Of a DNA stretch of 64,000 bases, positions 35,340 to 43,385 are shown one piece after another. Made by a program: the position numbers and the translations under genes. The stretch covers positions 48,316-112,315 of the forward strand of contig NZ_UETB01000012.1 of assembly GCF_900116375.1 (NCBI RefSeq), in the 5' to 3' direction. Origin of the DNA: Georgenia satyanarayanai. Lineage in GTDB: Bacteria > Actinomycetota > Actinomycetes > Actinomycetales > Actinomycetaceae. The notes beneath the pieces are model-generated. The model saw only the letters and a list, made by a program, of their open reading frames with translations, searched no databases and was not told where the DNA came from. Every line of letters starts with the position of its first letter. Within the stretch, counting starts at the first letter, position 1.

Positions 35340-35969
35340 TCAGCCGTCGTCCGAGGTGACGACGTCGTACACGAGGTGTGTCGCCGTCGCCGTCGGGGTG
35401 ACCGTGCGCTGCACGAGGGGGCACGGCTGGCCGCCCGTGAACAGCGGCGTCCCGGCACCGAGGATCAGGGGCGCCAGGTGCAGGGAGAGCACGTCGACCA
35501 GCCCCGTCGCGAGCGCCGAGGCGATCGTCGCCCCGCCACCCATGACGACGACGTCGAGCTCCTCCCCCTGCTCCTCCGACGCCGCCTCCGCCCGTTCCCG
35601 CGCGACCGCGACGGCGGCCGCGAGTCCCGTCGTGACGAAGGTCCAGTCGAGGCCGGAGAGCCGCACCGACGTCGGCGGTGAGCTCGTCACGACGACGAAG
35701 GGCGGCGTGCCCGCCTCCCCCGCCCCGTACCCGGTGCGCTCGTCCCAGCCCTGCGGGCCGTCGACGACGTCGAAGAGCCGTCGCCCCATGACGACGGCGC
35801 CCGAGCGGGCGGTCCCCTCCCGCAGGATCCGCTGGTCGACGGGATCGTCGGAGAAGGCCCAGCGGTGGAGAGGCTCCCCACCGGTTCCGAGGCCGTTCTC
35901 CGGCCCGGCACCGGGGCCCGTGACGAAGCCGTCGAGTGAGACGGTGATGTCAGCGATGACTCGGCTCAT
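35340..35969 (-). CDS. Dihydrofolate reductase family / RibD C-terminal domain protein
   Basis: 209 residues, starting MSRVIADITVSLDGFVTGPG, the usual RibD-C-terminal/DHFR-like opening. GAVVMGRRLFDVVDGPQGWD and DVVVMGGGATIASAL confirm the fold; LILGAGTPLF is near the C-end. These enzymes reduce folates or riboflavin intermediates or other substrates. Divergent from the small protein at 36037. Confidence 0.88.
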   Translation of the reverse strand: MSRVIADITVSLDGFVTGPGAGPENGLGTGGEPLHRWAFSDDPVDQRILREGTARSGAVVMGRRLFDVVDGPQGWDERTGYGAGEAGTPPFVVVTSSPPTSVRLSGLDWTFVTTGLAAAVAVARERAEAASEEQGEELDVVVMGGGATIASALATGLVDVLSLHLAPLILGAGTPLFTGGQPCPLVQRTVTPTATATHLVYDVVTSDDG

Positions 35970-36036
35970 ACGAGGACAGACCGCGCGCGGCCCCGGTCCT
36001 CATCGCGACGTCACACCTCACCGACACGATGAGCGT

Positions 36037-36330
36037 GTGACTCAGGAGCTGCTCGCGTGGGACGCCCACGCCGCCACGTGGCAGCCCGTGCGCAACGAGC
36101 GCCCCATCCCCCACCGCCGGGCGCAGGTCAGCTCGGGCGTCCCCGTCCCGGTGACGGCGCGCGTCGTGTGGGAGCACGACGGCGTCGAGGAGATCGACAC
36201 CGTCGTGTGGGCGTGGACCTCGCGCTCGGTCCTCGTGGAGCTGCACGACGTGCGGCGCCAGACGATCGGGCTGTGGCTCCCGGCGCGCGACGTCCGGCGG
36301 CGGCGCCCCACGACCAACGGCAACACGTGA
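36037..36330 (+). CDS. Small basic protein, unknown
   Basis: 97 residues from GTG 36037 (a weak GATGAG site before it). Sequence TQELLAWDAHAATWQPVRNE, then RRAQVSSGVPVPVTARVVWE, and VLVELHDVRRQTIGLWLPAR. Arg- and Trp-rich, beta-like. It matches the style of hypothetical proteins of actinobacteria that bind nucleic acids or are toxin-like, but I name no family. Divergent from the DHFR-like gene. Confidence 0.6.
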   Translation: MTQELLAWDAHAATWQPVRNERPIPHRRAQVSSGVPVPVTARVVWEHDGVEEIDTVVWAWTSRSVLVELHDVRRQTIGLWLPARDVRRRRPTTNGNT

Positions 36331-36451
36331 CGCGATTCACGACCTCATTCGAAAGGATGAGGGCATACTGCACTTTAGATGGGGGGCCAGGCTCCCCTCC
36401 TTCTTCACCAGCGCCGTGCCAACGTCGGCAGCCTTTCCGAGGAGTCACACC

Positions 36452-36880
36452 GTGTCCCAGCCCAAGCGTCGTCTCATCCTTCCCGGCCTTCTCATCGCCG
36501 CCGGCCTCGCGGGCTTCGGGCTGGCCGCGGCCTCCGAGCTCGACCTCGACTGGGGCGGCACCTTCCAGGCCGGCGCGGTCACGGTGGAGGCGGACTGCCA
36601 GAGCGGCGCCATCGACGTGACCTTCGCCGCGCCCGAGTTCGAGGCGGCCGCCGCGGCTGCCCCGTGGTCGGTGGACGCCCTCTCCTTCTCGGGCATCTCG
36701 GCGACATGCGTCAACACGACCTACGAGGTCGCCGTCCGCACCGCCGCCTCCGGAGCGACCTGGACGGAGCTCGGCACCGGCACCGTCGCGGGCACCACGC
36801 TCTCCGTCCCCCTGGGCAGCGGCGTCAAGGCCGAGACCATTGCCGACGTCGCGCTCACCATGCACAAGCCCGCCGGCTAG
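36452..36880 (+). CDS. TasA-like exported protein with SipW-type signal peptide
   Basis: 142 residues from GTG 36452 with GAGGAG seven bases upstream. After RRLILPGLLIAAGLAGFGLA comes ASELDLDWGGTFQAGAVTVE, then two cysteines (ADCQ, ATCV) in a small beta-rich domain. Followed ten bases later by a SipW-type peptidase, so it is the probable substrate. The fit is to TasA/CalY-like fibre or matrix proteins; TasA itself is larger, so the role is inferred from context. The upstream region is A/T-rich, consistent with a promoter. Confidence 0.65.
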   Translation: MSQPKRRLILPGLLIAAGLAGFGLAAASELDLDWGGTFQAGAVTVEADCQSGAIDVTFAAPEFEAAAAAAPWSVDALSFSGISATCVNTTYEVAVRTAASGATWTELGTGTVAGTTLSVPLGSGVKAETIADVALTMHKPAG

Positions 36881-36889
36881 GCCGCCGCC

Positions 36890-37396
36890 ATGACGCTCGT
36901 CGCCACCGCACCACCGCGGACGCGCCGCCGCGTCCGGCCGCGTGCCGGCAGCGTCCTGCGCTCCGTGGCCCTCGCCACGGCGGTGGTGCTCCTGTGGCCG
37001 GTGAGCCTCGGGGGCCTGTTCGGCGGCATCATCGTCTCCGGCCACTCCATGGAGCCGACCATGGAGCGGGGCGATCTCGTCGTCGTCATGCGGGTCCGCG
37101 AGGCGCAGGTGGGTGACGTCGTCGTCTTCCGTCCCCAGGTGGCCCCGCACGCGCGCGTGGTCCACCGCATCGTCGGGGCGGACGGCGAGCAGCTGGAGCT
37201 CCGGGGGGACAACAACGACTGGAGCGACCCCTTCGACGTCACCCAGGACGACGTCGTCGGCAAGGTCGTGATGCGGCTGCCGCAGGTCGGCGGCGCACTG
37301 TCCTCCCTCACCGACGCGCGCGTGTGGGCGTCGCTGCTGCTCCTCGGCGCGGGGCTGTGGCTGTGGCCGCGCCGAGCGCCGGACGGCGCGCCGTGA
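36890..37396 (+). CDS. sipW: Signal peptidase I of the SipW (ER/archaeal) type
   Basis: 168 residues. The nucleophile Ser is in SGHSMEPTM. The general base region reads RVVHRIVG, with His in place of the bacterial Lys, the hallmark of SipW/ER-type peptidases. LRGDNNDWSDPFDV is the second conserved box. Transmembrane helices are at residues ~23-45 and ~145-162. SipW processes TasA-like proteins, and such a gene lies immediately upstream. Confidence 0.9.
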   Translation: MTLVATAPPRTRRRVRPRAGSVLRSVALATAVVLLWPVSLGGLFGGIIVSGHSMEPTMERGDLVVVMRVREAQVGDVVVFRPQVAPHARVVHRIVGADGEQLELRGDNNDWSDPFDVTQDDVVGKVVMRLPQVGGALSSLTDARVWASLLLLGAGLWLWPRRAPDGAP

Positions 37397-38169
37397 TCCG
37401 GCGCTGGCTGGCCACGCTCGGGGTCCTCGCGCTCGTCACCACGGCGCTGGTGGGGATCGCCCACGCGAGCCAGCTGGCCCTCGCGCCGCCGACGACGGCG
37501 AGTCTGGACGTCGTGCGCAAGTGCGCCCAGGCGGACGTGCAGGTCATCGGGGCCGTCGGCCGGACCCAGCTCACGGTCTCCGGCCTCCCCGCCGCCTGTG
37601 GCGGTCTCCCGATGCGCCTGTGGCTCCACGAGGCCGGCACCACCCGGCACGTCGACGCGGTCACCCCGCACGAGGGTGGCGCGCTGACCGTCACGCTCCC
37701 CGCTCCCGTCGGTGCGCGACCGACGGCCGTGGTCACCGTGAGGACCTGGCCGATGCCGACGACGGCCCGCATCTCCGACTTCCCCACGTTCACCTGCCGC
37801 ACGCCTGACGCGCCGCAGGTCGGGTGCGCAGTGAGCGTCTCGAAGAGGACCAACTGGCCGGACTACTGGCAGCGCACGCTGCTCATCTCGACCACGTCCA
37901 CGACGCCGGTGCGCTGGGAGCTCACCGTGGACCTCTCCACGTCTGCCTTCATGACGACGAAGGAGCTGCTGGACATCCGAACCAGCCTCACGAGGACGTC
38001 CGCTCTCGACTGCGCCCGCACGCCTCGCACCGTCACGATCGGCGGGCGGCCCATGCACAACAACTTCCACCTCGTCGACTCCACCACGGTGCGAGAGGCG
38101 GAGCTCCAGGGGAACCCCACGGTGAACATCTACGCGAACCCGAACAGCGTCCTCCTCCACTGCCCCTGA
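37393..38169 (+). CDS. Exported protein of unknown function in the TasA/SipW cassette
   Basis: 258 residues from GTG 37393, overlapping the peptidase stop by four bases (GTGA). An N-terminal helix/signal peptide WLATLGVLALVTTALVGIAH leads to a beta-rich exported domain with six or so cysteines (KCAQADV, AACGG, FTCRT, VGCAV, ALDCA, LLHC). Perhaps a fibre accessory or adhesin of the same system. No family recognised. Confidence 0.65.
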   Translation: MIRRWLATLGVLALVTTALVGIAHASQLALAPPTTASLDVVRKCAQADVQVIGAVGRTQLTVSGLPAACGGLPMRLWLHEAGTTRHVDAVTPHEGGALTVTLPAPVGARPTAVVTVRTWPMPTTARISDFPTFTCRTPDAPQVGCAVSVSKRTNWPDYWQRTLLISTTSTTPVRWELTVDLSTSAFMTTKELLDIRTSLTRTSALDCARTPRTVTIGGRPMHNNFHLVDSTTVREAELQGNPTVNIYANPNSVLLHCP

Positions 38170-38198
38170 GCCCCGACGGCAGCAGGAGCCCCCAGGGC

Positions 38199-38342
38199 TC
38201 ACACGGCCTCGCCGTGCTCCTCGTCCGCCTCGATGGCCTGCCTCAGCCGTGCCTGCATCGCCGCGTGCTCGGTCACCAAGGTCTCGCGCCACCGGGGCAC
38301 TGCCCGCATCGTCGCGGTGTGATCGTCAACGTCGTTACTCAC
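38199..38342 (-). CDS. Microprotein C, 47 residues, WRETL/WRDTL family
   Basis: Starts GTG 38342, with GGAGGGG seven bases or so upstream. Product MSNDVDDHTATMRAV then PRWRETLVTEHAAMQARLRQ and EADEEHGEAV. The core WRETLVTEHAAMQARL parallels WRDTLAAKYEMQQAVL of the protein at 16622-16786. A small acidic, helical product; convergent with the exported protein. Function unknown. Confidence 0.5.
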   Translation of the reverse strand: MSNDVDDHTATMRAVPRWRETLVTEHAAMQARLRQAIEADEEHGEAV

Positions 38343-38531
38343 GGTCGCCCCTCCGCCCGTGTCGACGCCGCCCGTGACGCCGACGTCATCGACACTAGCC
38401 GACAACTCGGGGCCGCCGCACGCTCGGCACCCCTCGGTGAGTCGAGGAGCGACCGCCGCGCCGACCGCCTCCGCCGCGCCGTTAGCCTCGTGACAGACCA
38501 CCCGCCCCGACCGCGCCACCCTGGAGGACCA

Positions 38532-39689
38532 GTGCACCCCTTCGACGAGATCACCGTCGACCAGCTCCGCGCCGCGGGCAGCACGAAGTGGACGATGTTC
38601 CCCGACGCGATCGGTGCCTTCGTCGCGGAGATGGACTTCGGCGTCCCACCCGCCGTCGCGGACGTCGTCCGCACGGCCGCCGACACCCAGGCGATGGGCT
38701 ACCTCCCGGCGGCCGACCGCGCCGCCGCCAAGCGCGCCACCGCCGGGTGGCTGGCCCGCAGCTTCGACTGGCAGGTCCCCGAGGACAACGTCCACCTCCT
38801 GCCCGACGTCCTGTCCGCCATGCGCATCGCGATCCAGCGCTTCACCCCGCCGGGCTCCCCCGTCATCGTGCCGACGCCGGCCTACATGCCCTTCCTCACC
38901 GTCGTGCCCGCGCTGAACCGCGAGGTCATCGAGGTCCCCTCGATCCTCGAGGAGGACGGCCGCTACCGCCTCGACCTCGACGCCATCGACGCCGCCTTCG
39001 CCGCCGGCGCCGGCCTGCTGGTGCTGTGCAACCCCTGGAACCCCGTGGGCCGGGTCCTCACCCGCGACGAGCTCACCGACGTCGCCGAGGTCGTCGACCG
39101 CCACGGCGGGCGCGTCTTCTCCGACGAGATCCACGCCCCGCTCGTCCTGGACGACCTCCCCCACCTCCCCTACGCCTCCCTCGACGCGCGCACCGCCGGC
39201 CACACCATCACCGCCGTCGCCGCCTCCAAGGGCTGGAACATCCCCGGCCTCAAGTGCGGACAGATGATCCTGTCCAACGACGACGACGTCGCCGCCTTCG
39301 CCCCGTACGCCACCGACGCCGGGGACACGGTCGGCCTCCTGGGAGGCCGCGCCGTCGTCGCCGCCTACGACAAGAGCCAGGACTGGCTCGACAACGTCGT
39401 CACCTACCTCCGCGGCAACAGGGACCTCCTCGTCGACATGGTCGACCAGATCCCCGGCCTGCGGATCAGCCCGGTCGAGGGCACCTACATCGCCTGGCTC
39501 GACTGCCGCGAGCTCGACCTCCCCGGCGGACCGGCCCAGTTCTTCCGCCGCGAAGCCGGCGTCGCCCTCACCGACGGCAACCTCTGCGGAGCAGCCGGCG
39601 AGGGGTTCGCCCGGCTCATCTTCGCCATGCCCCGCCCGGTCCTGCGCAAGGCGCTGGAGCGGATGCGCGCAGCAGTGATCGGTCGCTGA
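38532..39689 (+). CDS. PLP-dependent PatB/MalY-type cystathionine beta-lyase
   Basis: 385 residues from GTG 38532, preceded by GGAGG. Start HPFDEITVDQLRAAGSTKW and the PLP lysine in VAASKGWNIPGLKCGQ are characteristic of the MalY/PatB subfamily; NPWNPVGR and FSDEIHAPLV support it. These cleave C-S bonds of cystathionine or cysteine S-conjugates and often also have amino-transfer activity. It stands alone, just before the Kiwa-type operon. Confidence 0.9.
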   Translation: MHPFDEITVDQLRAAGSTKWTMFPDAIGAFVAEMDFGVPPAVADVVRTAADTQAMGYLPAADRAAAKRATAGWLARSFDWQVPEDNVHLLPDVLSAMRIAIQRFTPPGSPVIVPTPAYMPFLTVVPALNREVIEVPSILEEDGRYRLDLDAIDAAFAAGAGLLVLCNPWNPVGRVLTRDELTDVAEVVDRHGGRVFSDEIHAPLVLDDLPHLPYASLDARTAGHTITAVAASKGWNIPGLKCGQMILSNDDDVAAFAPYATDAGDTVGLLGGRAVVAAYDKSQDWLDNVVTYLRGNRDLLVDMVDQIPGLRISPVEGTYIAWLDCRELDLPGGPAQFFRREAGVALTDGNLCGAAGEGFARLIFAMPRPVLRKALERMRAAVIGR

Positions 39690-39819
39690 CCAGCGGCACG
39701 GACCCCGTCCACGAGAATGCGGTGAGCCTCGCCCTTGGGAGGCCACCGTTCCGAGGTCACAGAGGGCCCTCGGCGGGCATACTGGCGCGACGACGCCGAC
39801 GTCGAGACCGAGGACCGCC

Positions 39820-41712
39820 ATGCCGACTCTTGCGAGCGCTGCAGACCTGTGGCGCACGTGGGCCAACCTCGGGGTGTTGCGCCCGCGGGACTACGACACG
39901 GACGTCCTCGAGGCACTCGGGCCTCTCGTCGGTGCACCCGCCGACCTCTCCGCGGACACCATTCCCGGTCTGTTCGACACGCACGGGATCAGCGCCCGCG
40001 ACTTCATCCGGGCGCTCACTCCTCTCATCACGTCCTTCGCCGGGATGCTGCGGGACTTGCTGGCGCTGTACGCACGCGTCGGGGCGACTCACGGCACAGG
40101 CGACAACCTGCGCATCGAGTACGAGTTCGAGGACGGTCATGTCGTCGACGACTCGTTGGCGTCCTTCCGCGAGGCAGTCACCTCGGTGGAGCAGGCGACG
40201 GTGACGCTCCCCCAGCTCGTCTTCGACGGCAACCGCGCCTGGGACCCGGTCTGGCGTCCTTACGGGCGCGTCGATCATGATCTCTCCCGGACCCTGGGCG
40301 AGGTGGTGGACCAGGTTGTGTGGCTGGACACCGTGCCCCCGCCCAGCCCGACCGGCAGACCGGACGTCGATGACGTCGTCACCCGTTGGTGGCACCTTAT
40401 TGGCGAGTGCAGGCGGCTGATCGCGGAGATCGCAGACGACCATGGTCAGATGCTCGCGTGGCTGTATGCCGACAACGGCGTCGCACCCGCAGCTCAGGTG
40501 GATCTCGTCCGGAGTGCGACTGACTACTGGCCGGCGAGCCAGATCGAGGCAGTCCACGGTCTCGCCATCATGACCTCGCGCGGTGCCGCGCCGTCAGCCA
40601 CCGACCTCGCCGCGCTCGACGAGTGGCTGGCCGCGTTCTGGCAGGACCGGCCGACGTCCGCCGCCGTCGAGGCACTCACTGACGTGCTCTCCCTTCCCCT
40701 GTGGGGACGCCGGCACGAGCTGTACTCAGCATGGATCCTCACCCAGCTCGACGCCGCGCTGCCCGGCCGGCTTACGATCGAGGTAGTCGACGGTGCGATC
40801 CGGTTCCCCTTCGCGCCGACGAGGCTCGCCACCCTCGAGGTCGCCGGTGACGACGGCGGCTCCCGCCCGGTCGATTTGTGGAGCGAGTTCCGTTCTCCCG
40901 CCGACGACCTCGCGGGGTCGGGCCGGAAGCACGCCGTCCAGCCCGACTACCAGTTCCGGGTTGCCGACGCAGGGTCCGACGCCCGCGGTGCTCTGCTCGC
41001 CGTGGAGGTGAAGCAGTACCTGCGATCGGTGCTGCGCAACCCCGGCCTGGCGCTGCGCGACTATGCCCTCGCTCTCCCCTCGGCGCAGGTCGTGCTCGTC
41101 GCACACGGCCCGCTCAGCCCACGCGTCACCACGCTGACGCCGCACCCCGCGGCCGACCGCGTCGCTGCCTTCCCTCACGTGCGTCCCACGCTCCCCTCGC
41201 GCTACGCGCCGTTTCGCACCGCCGTTGCTTCATGCCTCCCAGCTCCGCCGCTGCCCCCGCCGCCACCCGCACCGCCGCAGTCGCAGGGCTCGGAGACAAC
41301 GGCGCCGGTCGCCGCGCAGCCGTTCGTCGCGGCCCCGGAGGGCTTGCGGCTGACGCTCCGGTGGCACCCGTGGGTGCACGACCTAGACCTGAGCGCCCAC
41401 CGATCCGGCATCTGGGAGCGGGTCTCGTACGCGAGCGCGGTACAGCCCTGGGGTCGGCTGAGAGCCGATGCGTTCGACGGCGGGCCCGAGGTCCTCGACG
41501 TACGCCCGACCGGTGATGCCATCCGTCTCACCGTTCGCGTCTACAAGGGCGCCGACTCGGTGGAGGAGGCGGGCGCGGTCCTCGAAGTCACGACGGCCGA
41601 TGCCACCGTGTACCTGCGCCCGGCACGTGGCGTGGGCCGGGAGTGGCGCGTCGGTGAGCTCGCGCCGGACGGGACCTTCCTCCCGAGCACCGCGACCGTC
41701 GCGCCGGAATGA
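39820..41712 (+). CDS. Putative PD-(D/E)xK nuclease-like protein of a Kiwa-type operon
   Basis: 630 residues; ATG 39820, GAGGA five bases upstream. Not recognised by family. In the middle there is a nuclease-like core: a helix with ELYSAWILTQLDAALPG, then PD at residues 375-376 (VQPDYQF), then E396-x-K398 in LLAVEVKQYLRSVLRN, giving PD-x19-ExK. The N-terminal third is helical. A Pro-rich linker (PAPPLPPPPPAPP) near 480 precedes a beta-rich C-terminal domain LRLTLRWHPWVHDLDL. Its stop overlaps the next start (ATGA), so it is coupled to KwaA- and KwaB-like genes. I infer an accessory effector nuclease; catalysis is not shown. Confidence 0.65.
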   Translation: MPTLASAADLWRTWANLGVLRPRDYDTDVLEALGPLVGAPADLSADTIPGLFDTHGISARDFIRALTPLITSFAGMLRDLLALYARVGATHGTGDNLRIEYEFEDGHVVDDSLASFREAVTSVEQATVTLPQLVFDGNRAWDPVWRPYGRVDHDLSRTLGEVVDQVVWLDTVPPPSPTGRPDVDDVVTRWWHLIGECRRLIAEIADDHGQMLAWLYADNGVAPAAQVDLVRSATDYWPASQIEAVHGLAIMTSRGAAPSATDLAALDEWLAAFWQDRPTSAAVEALTDVLSLPLWGRRHELYSAWILTQLDAALPGRLTIEVVDGAIRFPFAPTRLATLEVAGDDGGSRPVDLWSEFRSPADDLAGSGRKHAVQPDYQFRVADAGSDARGALLAVEVKQYLRSVLRNPGLALRDYALALPSAQVVLVAHGPLSPRVTTLTPHPAADRVAAFPHVRPTLPSRYAPFRTAVASCLPAPPLPPPPPAPPQSQGSETTAPVAAQPFVAAPEGLRLTLRWHPWVHDLDLSAHRSGIWERVSYASAVQPWGRLRADAFDGGPEVLDVRPTGDAIRLTVRVYKGADSVEEAGAVLEVTTADATVYLRPARGVGREWRVGELAPDGTFLPSTATVAPE

Positions 41713-42248
41713 CCATGGCGACGCCGCCGCGGCTGGGGCCGCTCCGACTGAGGGCAGAGCTGACGTTCGCCGCCTTCACGCCCGCTTTCGCGCTGCTTGC
41801 CGTGCGCACCTACGGCACGTGGTGGCTCTGGCCGTTCGTCGTCCTCGCGGCTGTCGGCGTCGTGCTCCTCGCGGTGCTGACCCTGCACGTCCGATCGGGC
41901 AACGCCGAACCCTTCCACTTCGACGACGTCGAGGACAGGGGTGAGGACGTCCTGGGGCACATCGGGGCCTACCTGCTGCCGGTCGTGCTCGACCCGAGCG
42001 CGGGCAGCCGGGAGGTGGTGATCACGGTGTCGGCGCTTGGACTCATCGTGCTCATCCACATCGCCACCGGCCGGGTACACGTGAATCCCCTGGTCTACCT
42101 GGCCGGTCGCCGGATCCACACCGGTCTGCGGAACGGCAGCGCCTACTACGTCATCTCGCGTACCGACCCCGCTACCTGGGCACAGACACGTCCGCGTTTC
42201 GTGTCGGTGGCGCCGTCGCTGCTCGTCGAGAAGAAAGAGAAGGCATGA
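41709..42248 (+). CDS. kwaA: KwaA-like membrane protein
   Basis: 179 residues from ATG 41709 (a second ATG is two codons downstream). Four hydrophobic segments: near RAELTFAAFTPAFALLAVRT, WLWPFVVLAAVGVVLLAVLT, GHIGAYLLPVVLD and VVITVSALGLIVLIHIATG. The block GEDVLGHIGAYLLPVVL followed later by HVNPLVYLAGRRI and AYYVISR looks like KwaA proteins ('tyP.../tNPl.../G..iy'). Kiwa is KwaA (membrane) plus KwaB (DUF4868). Overlap with both neighbours by four bases. A non-defence small membrane protein is the alternative. Confidence 0.65.
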   Translation: MTMATPPRLGPLRLRAELTFAAFTPAFALLAVRTYGTWWLWPFVVLAAVGVVLLAVLTLHVRSGNAEPFHFDDVEDRGEDVLGHIGAYLLPVVLDPSAGSREVVITVSALGLIVLIHIATGRVHVNPLVYLAGRRIHTGLRNGSAYYVISRTDPATWAQTRPRFVSVAPSLLVEKKEKA

Positions 42249-43165
42249 GCCAGGAAGACGTCGCCACCAACGTGGAAGCGCGCCTCGCCGAGTCGGTCTC
42301 ACTCGCCGTCGGTCGGCTGGCGGACGGCTCACTCAGCAAGGCTCGGCTCGGCCTCGATGCCCGTACCGCGGACGCGCTGCGGGACCTCGGCCGACCTGTC
42401 GTCGAACGGCTAAGGGGCGCCCCCGCCGTGCCCTACACCGCGGGCAACGAGATCGAGGGAGACGAGTACTTCCTCGTCACCGACACCGACACCCTCGGGG
42501 ACCTGGCGCCCTTCCGGGAGCTTGCGCTCGATCTCGGCAGCATGCCCATGACCCGACCCGCCGAGCTCGACGCGTCGATCGGCGTGAGCGCAGCCGGCTA
42601 CGGGGACGATGACGCCGCCCGAGTCGTCGCCGTCCAGAAGTCCGACCCGCGCATGGGACACCGCGGCGGGCGGTTCTTCGCCATCGGCGCCCAGCGCCTC
42701 ACACTGGTGGAAGAGCCGCTGTTCGCGTTCTCCCCACGGTTCGACTTCCTCGTCGGGCCGGACTGGGCAGTGGTGCTCAACCAGAAGGCTTTCGAGAGCC
42801 TGCTCCGCCACGTCTCCCAGGTCGAGCAGCGAATCGCCGGCTGGGTCGACGGCATCACGACACACCTACCGATGTCAGCGGGCAGCGTCGAGTCCCTCCG
42901 TGACGTCGCGCTGCGCGACTCGCGGACGTGGCGCCGGCTGCGGGAGATCAACCAGCGCGGCCATCTGGCGCACGTTACGATCGACGACGTCCGGGACTAC
43001 AGCGACCGCGTCGGGCTTGACCCCGAGCACGTCGTCAAGGATGGAGAACTGGTCTTCGACCCCGCCGAACGGTTCGGGTTCCTCCATCTGCTCAATGAGG
43101 ACCTGTACCGCGGGTATCTCACCGACGAGGTGTACGAAGCTCGGCGGAAGTCGACGACAGCGTAG
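42245..43165 (+). CDS. kwaB: KwaB-like DUF4868 protein
   Basis: 306 residues, ATG 42245 overlapping the previous stop by four bases. The N-terminal part (1-120) is a helical/acidic region; residues ~150-300 have the DUF4868 pattern: RGGRFFAIGAQRLTLVEEPL, FAFSPRFDFLVGPDWAVVLN and QKAFESLLRHVSQVEQRIAG. In Kiwa, KwaB works with the membrane protein KwaA and binds DNA to block phage replication or transcription. The match is from recalled pattern and gene pairing, not from a search. Confidence 0.7.
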   Translation: MSQEDVATNVEARLAESVSLAVGRLADGSLSKARLGLDARTADALRDLGRPVVERLRGAPAVPYTAGNEIEGDEYFLVTDTDTLGDLAPFRELALDLGSMPMTRPAELDASIGVSAAGYGDDDAARVVAVQKSDPRMGHRGGRFFAIGAQRLTLVEEPLFAFSPRFDFLVGPDWAVVLNQKAFESLLRHVSQVEQRIAGWVDGITTHLPMSAGSVESLRDVALRDSRTWRRLREINQRGHLAHVTIDDVRDYSDRVGLDPEHVVKDGELVFDPAERFGFLHLLNEDLYRGYLTDEVYEARRKSTTA

Positions 43166-43335
43166 GCGGGCGCTCCCAGCGGATCCGCCGCACACCCCGC
43201 CGCCCACACCATCGCCGCCTCCAAGGTCGAAACTTCCCCAGCCTCCCGGCGAAGACTCTCGCGCGGCTCGCCAATGCCGCGGCCCGTCCTGCGCCGCAGG
43301 CTGGGAACAGATGCACGAGGCCGTCGGCCCGGAGC

Positions 43336-43374
43336 CCGAGCGCACCTGGGGCGAGTCGCCCCAGGTGCGCTCGG
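43336..43374. terminator. Perfect 17-bp-stem bidirectional terminator
   Basis: CCGAGCGCACCTGGGGC (43336-43352) pairs with GCCCCAGGTGCGCTCGG (43358-43374) without mismatch around a five-base loop. It lies between the convergent kwaB-like gene (ends 43165) and the phosphatase gene (ends 43386), 12 bases beyond the latter. No long U tract follows. Confidence 0.8.
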
Positions 43375-43385
43375 GTGCGGCGCTG

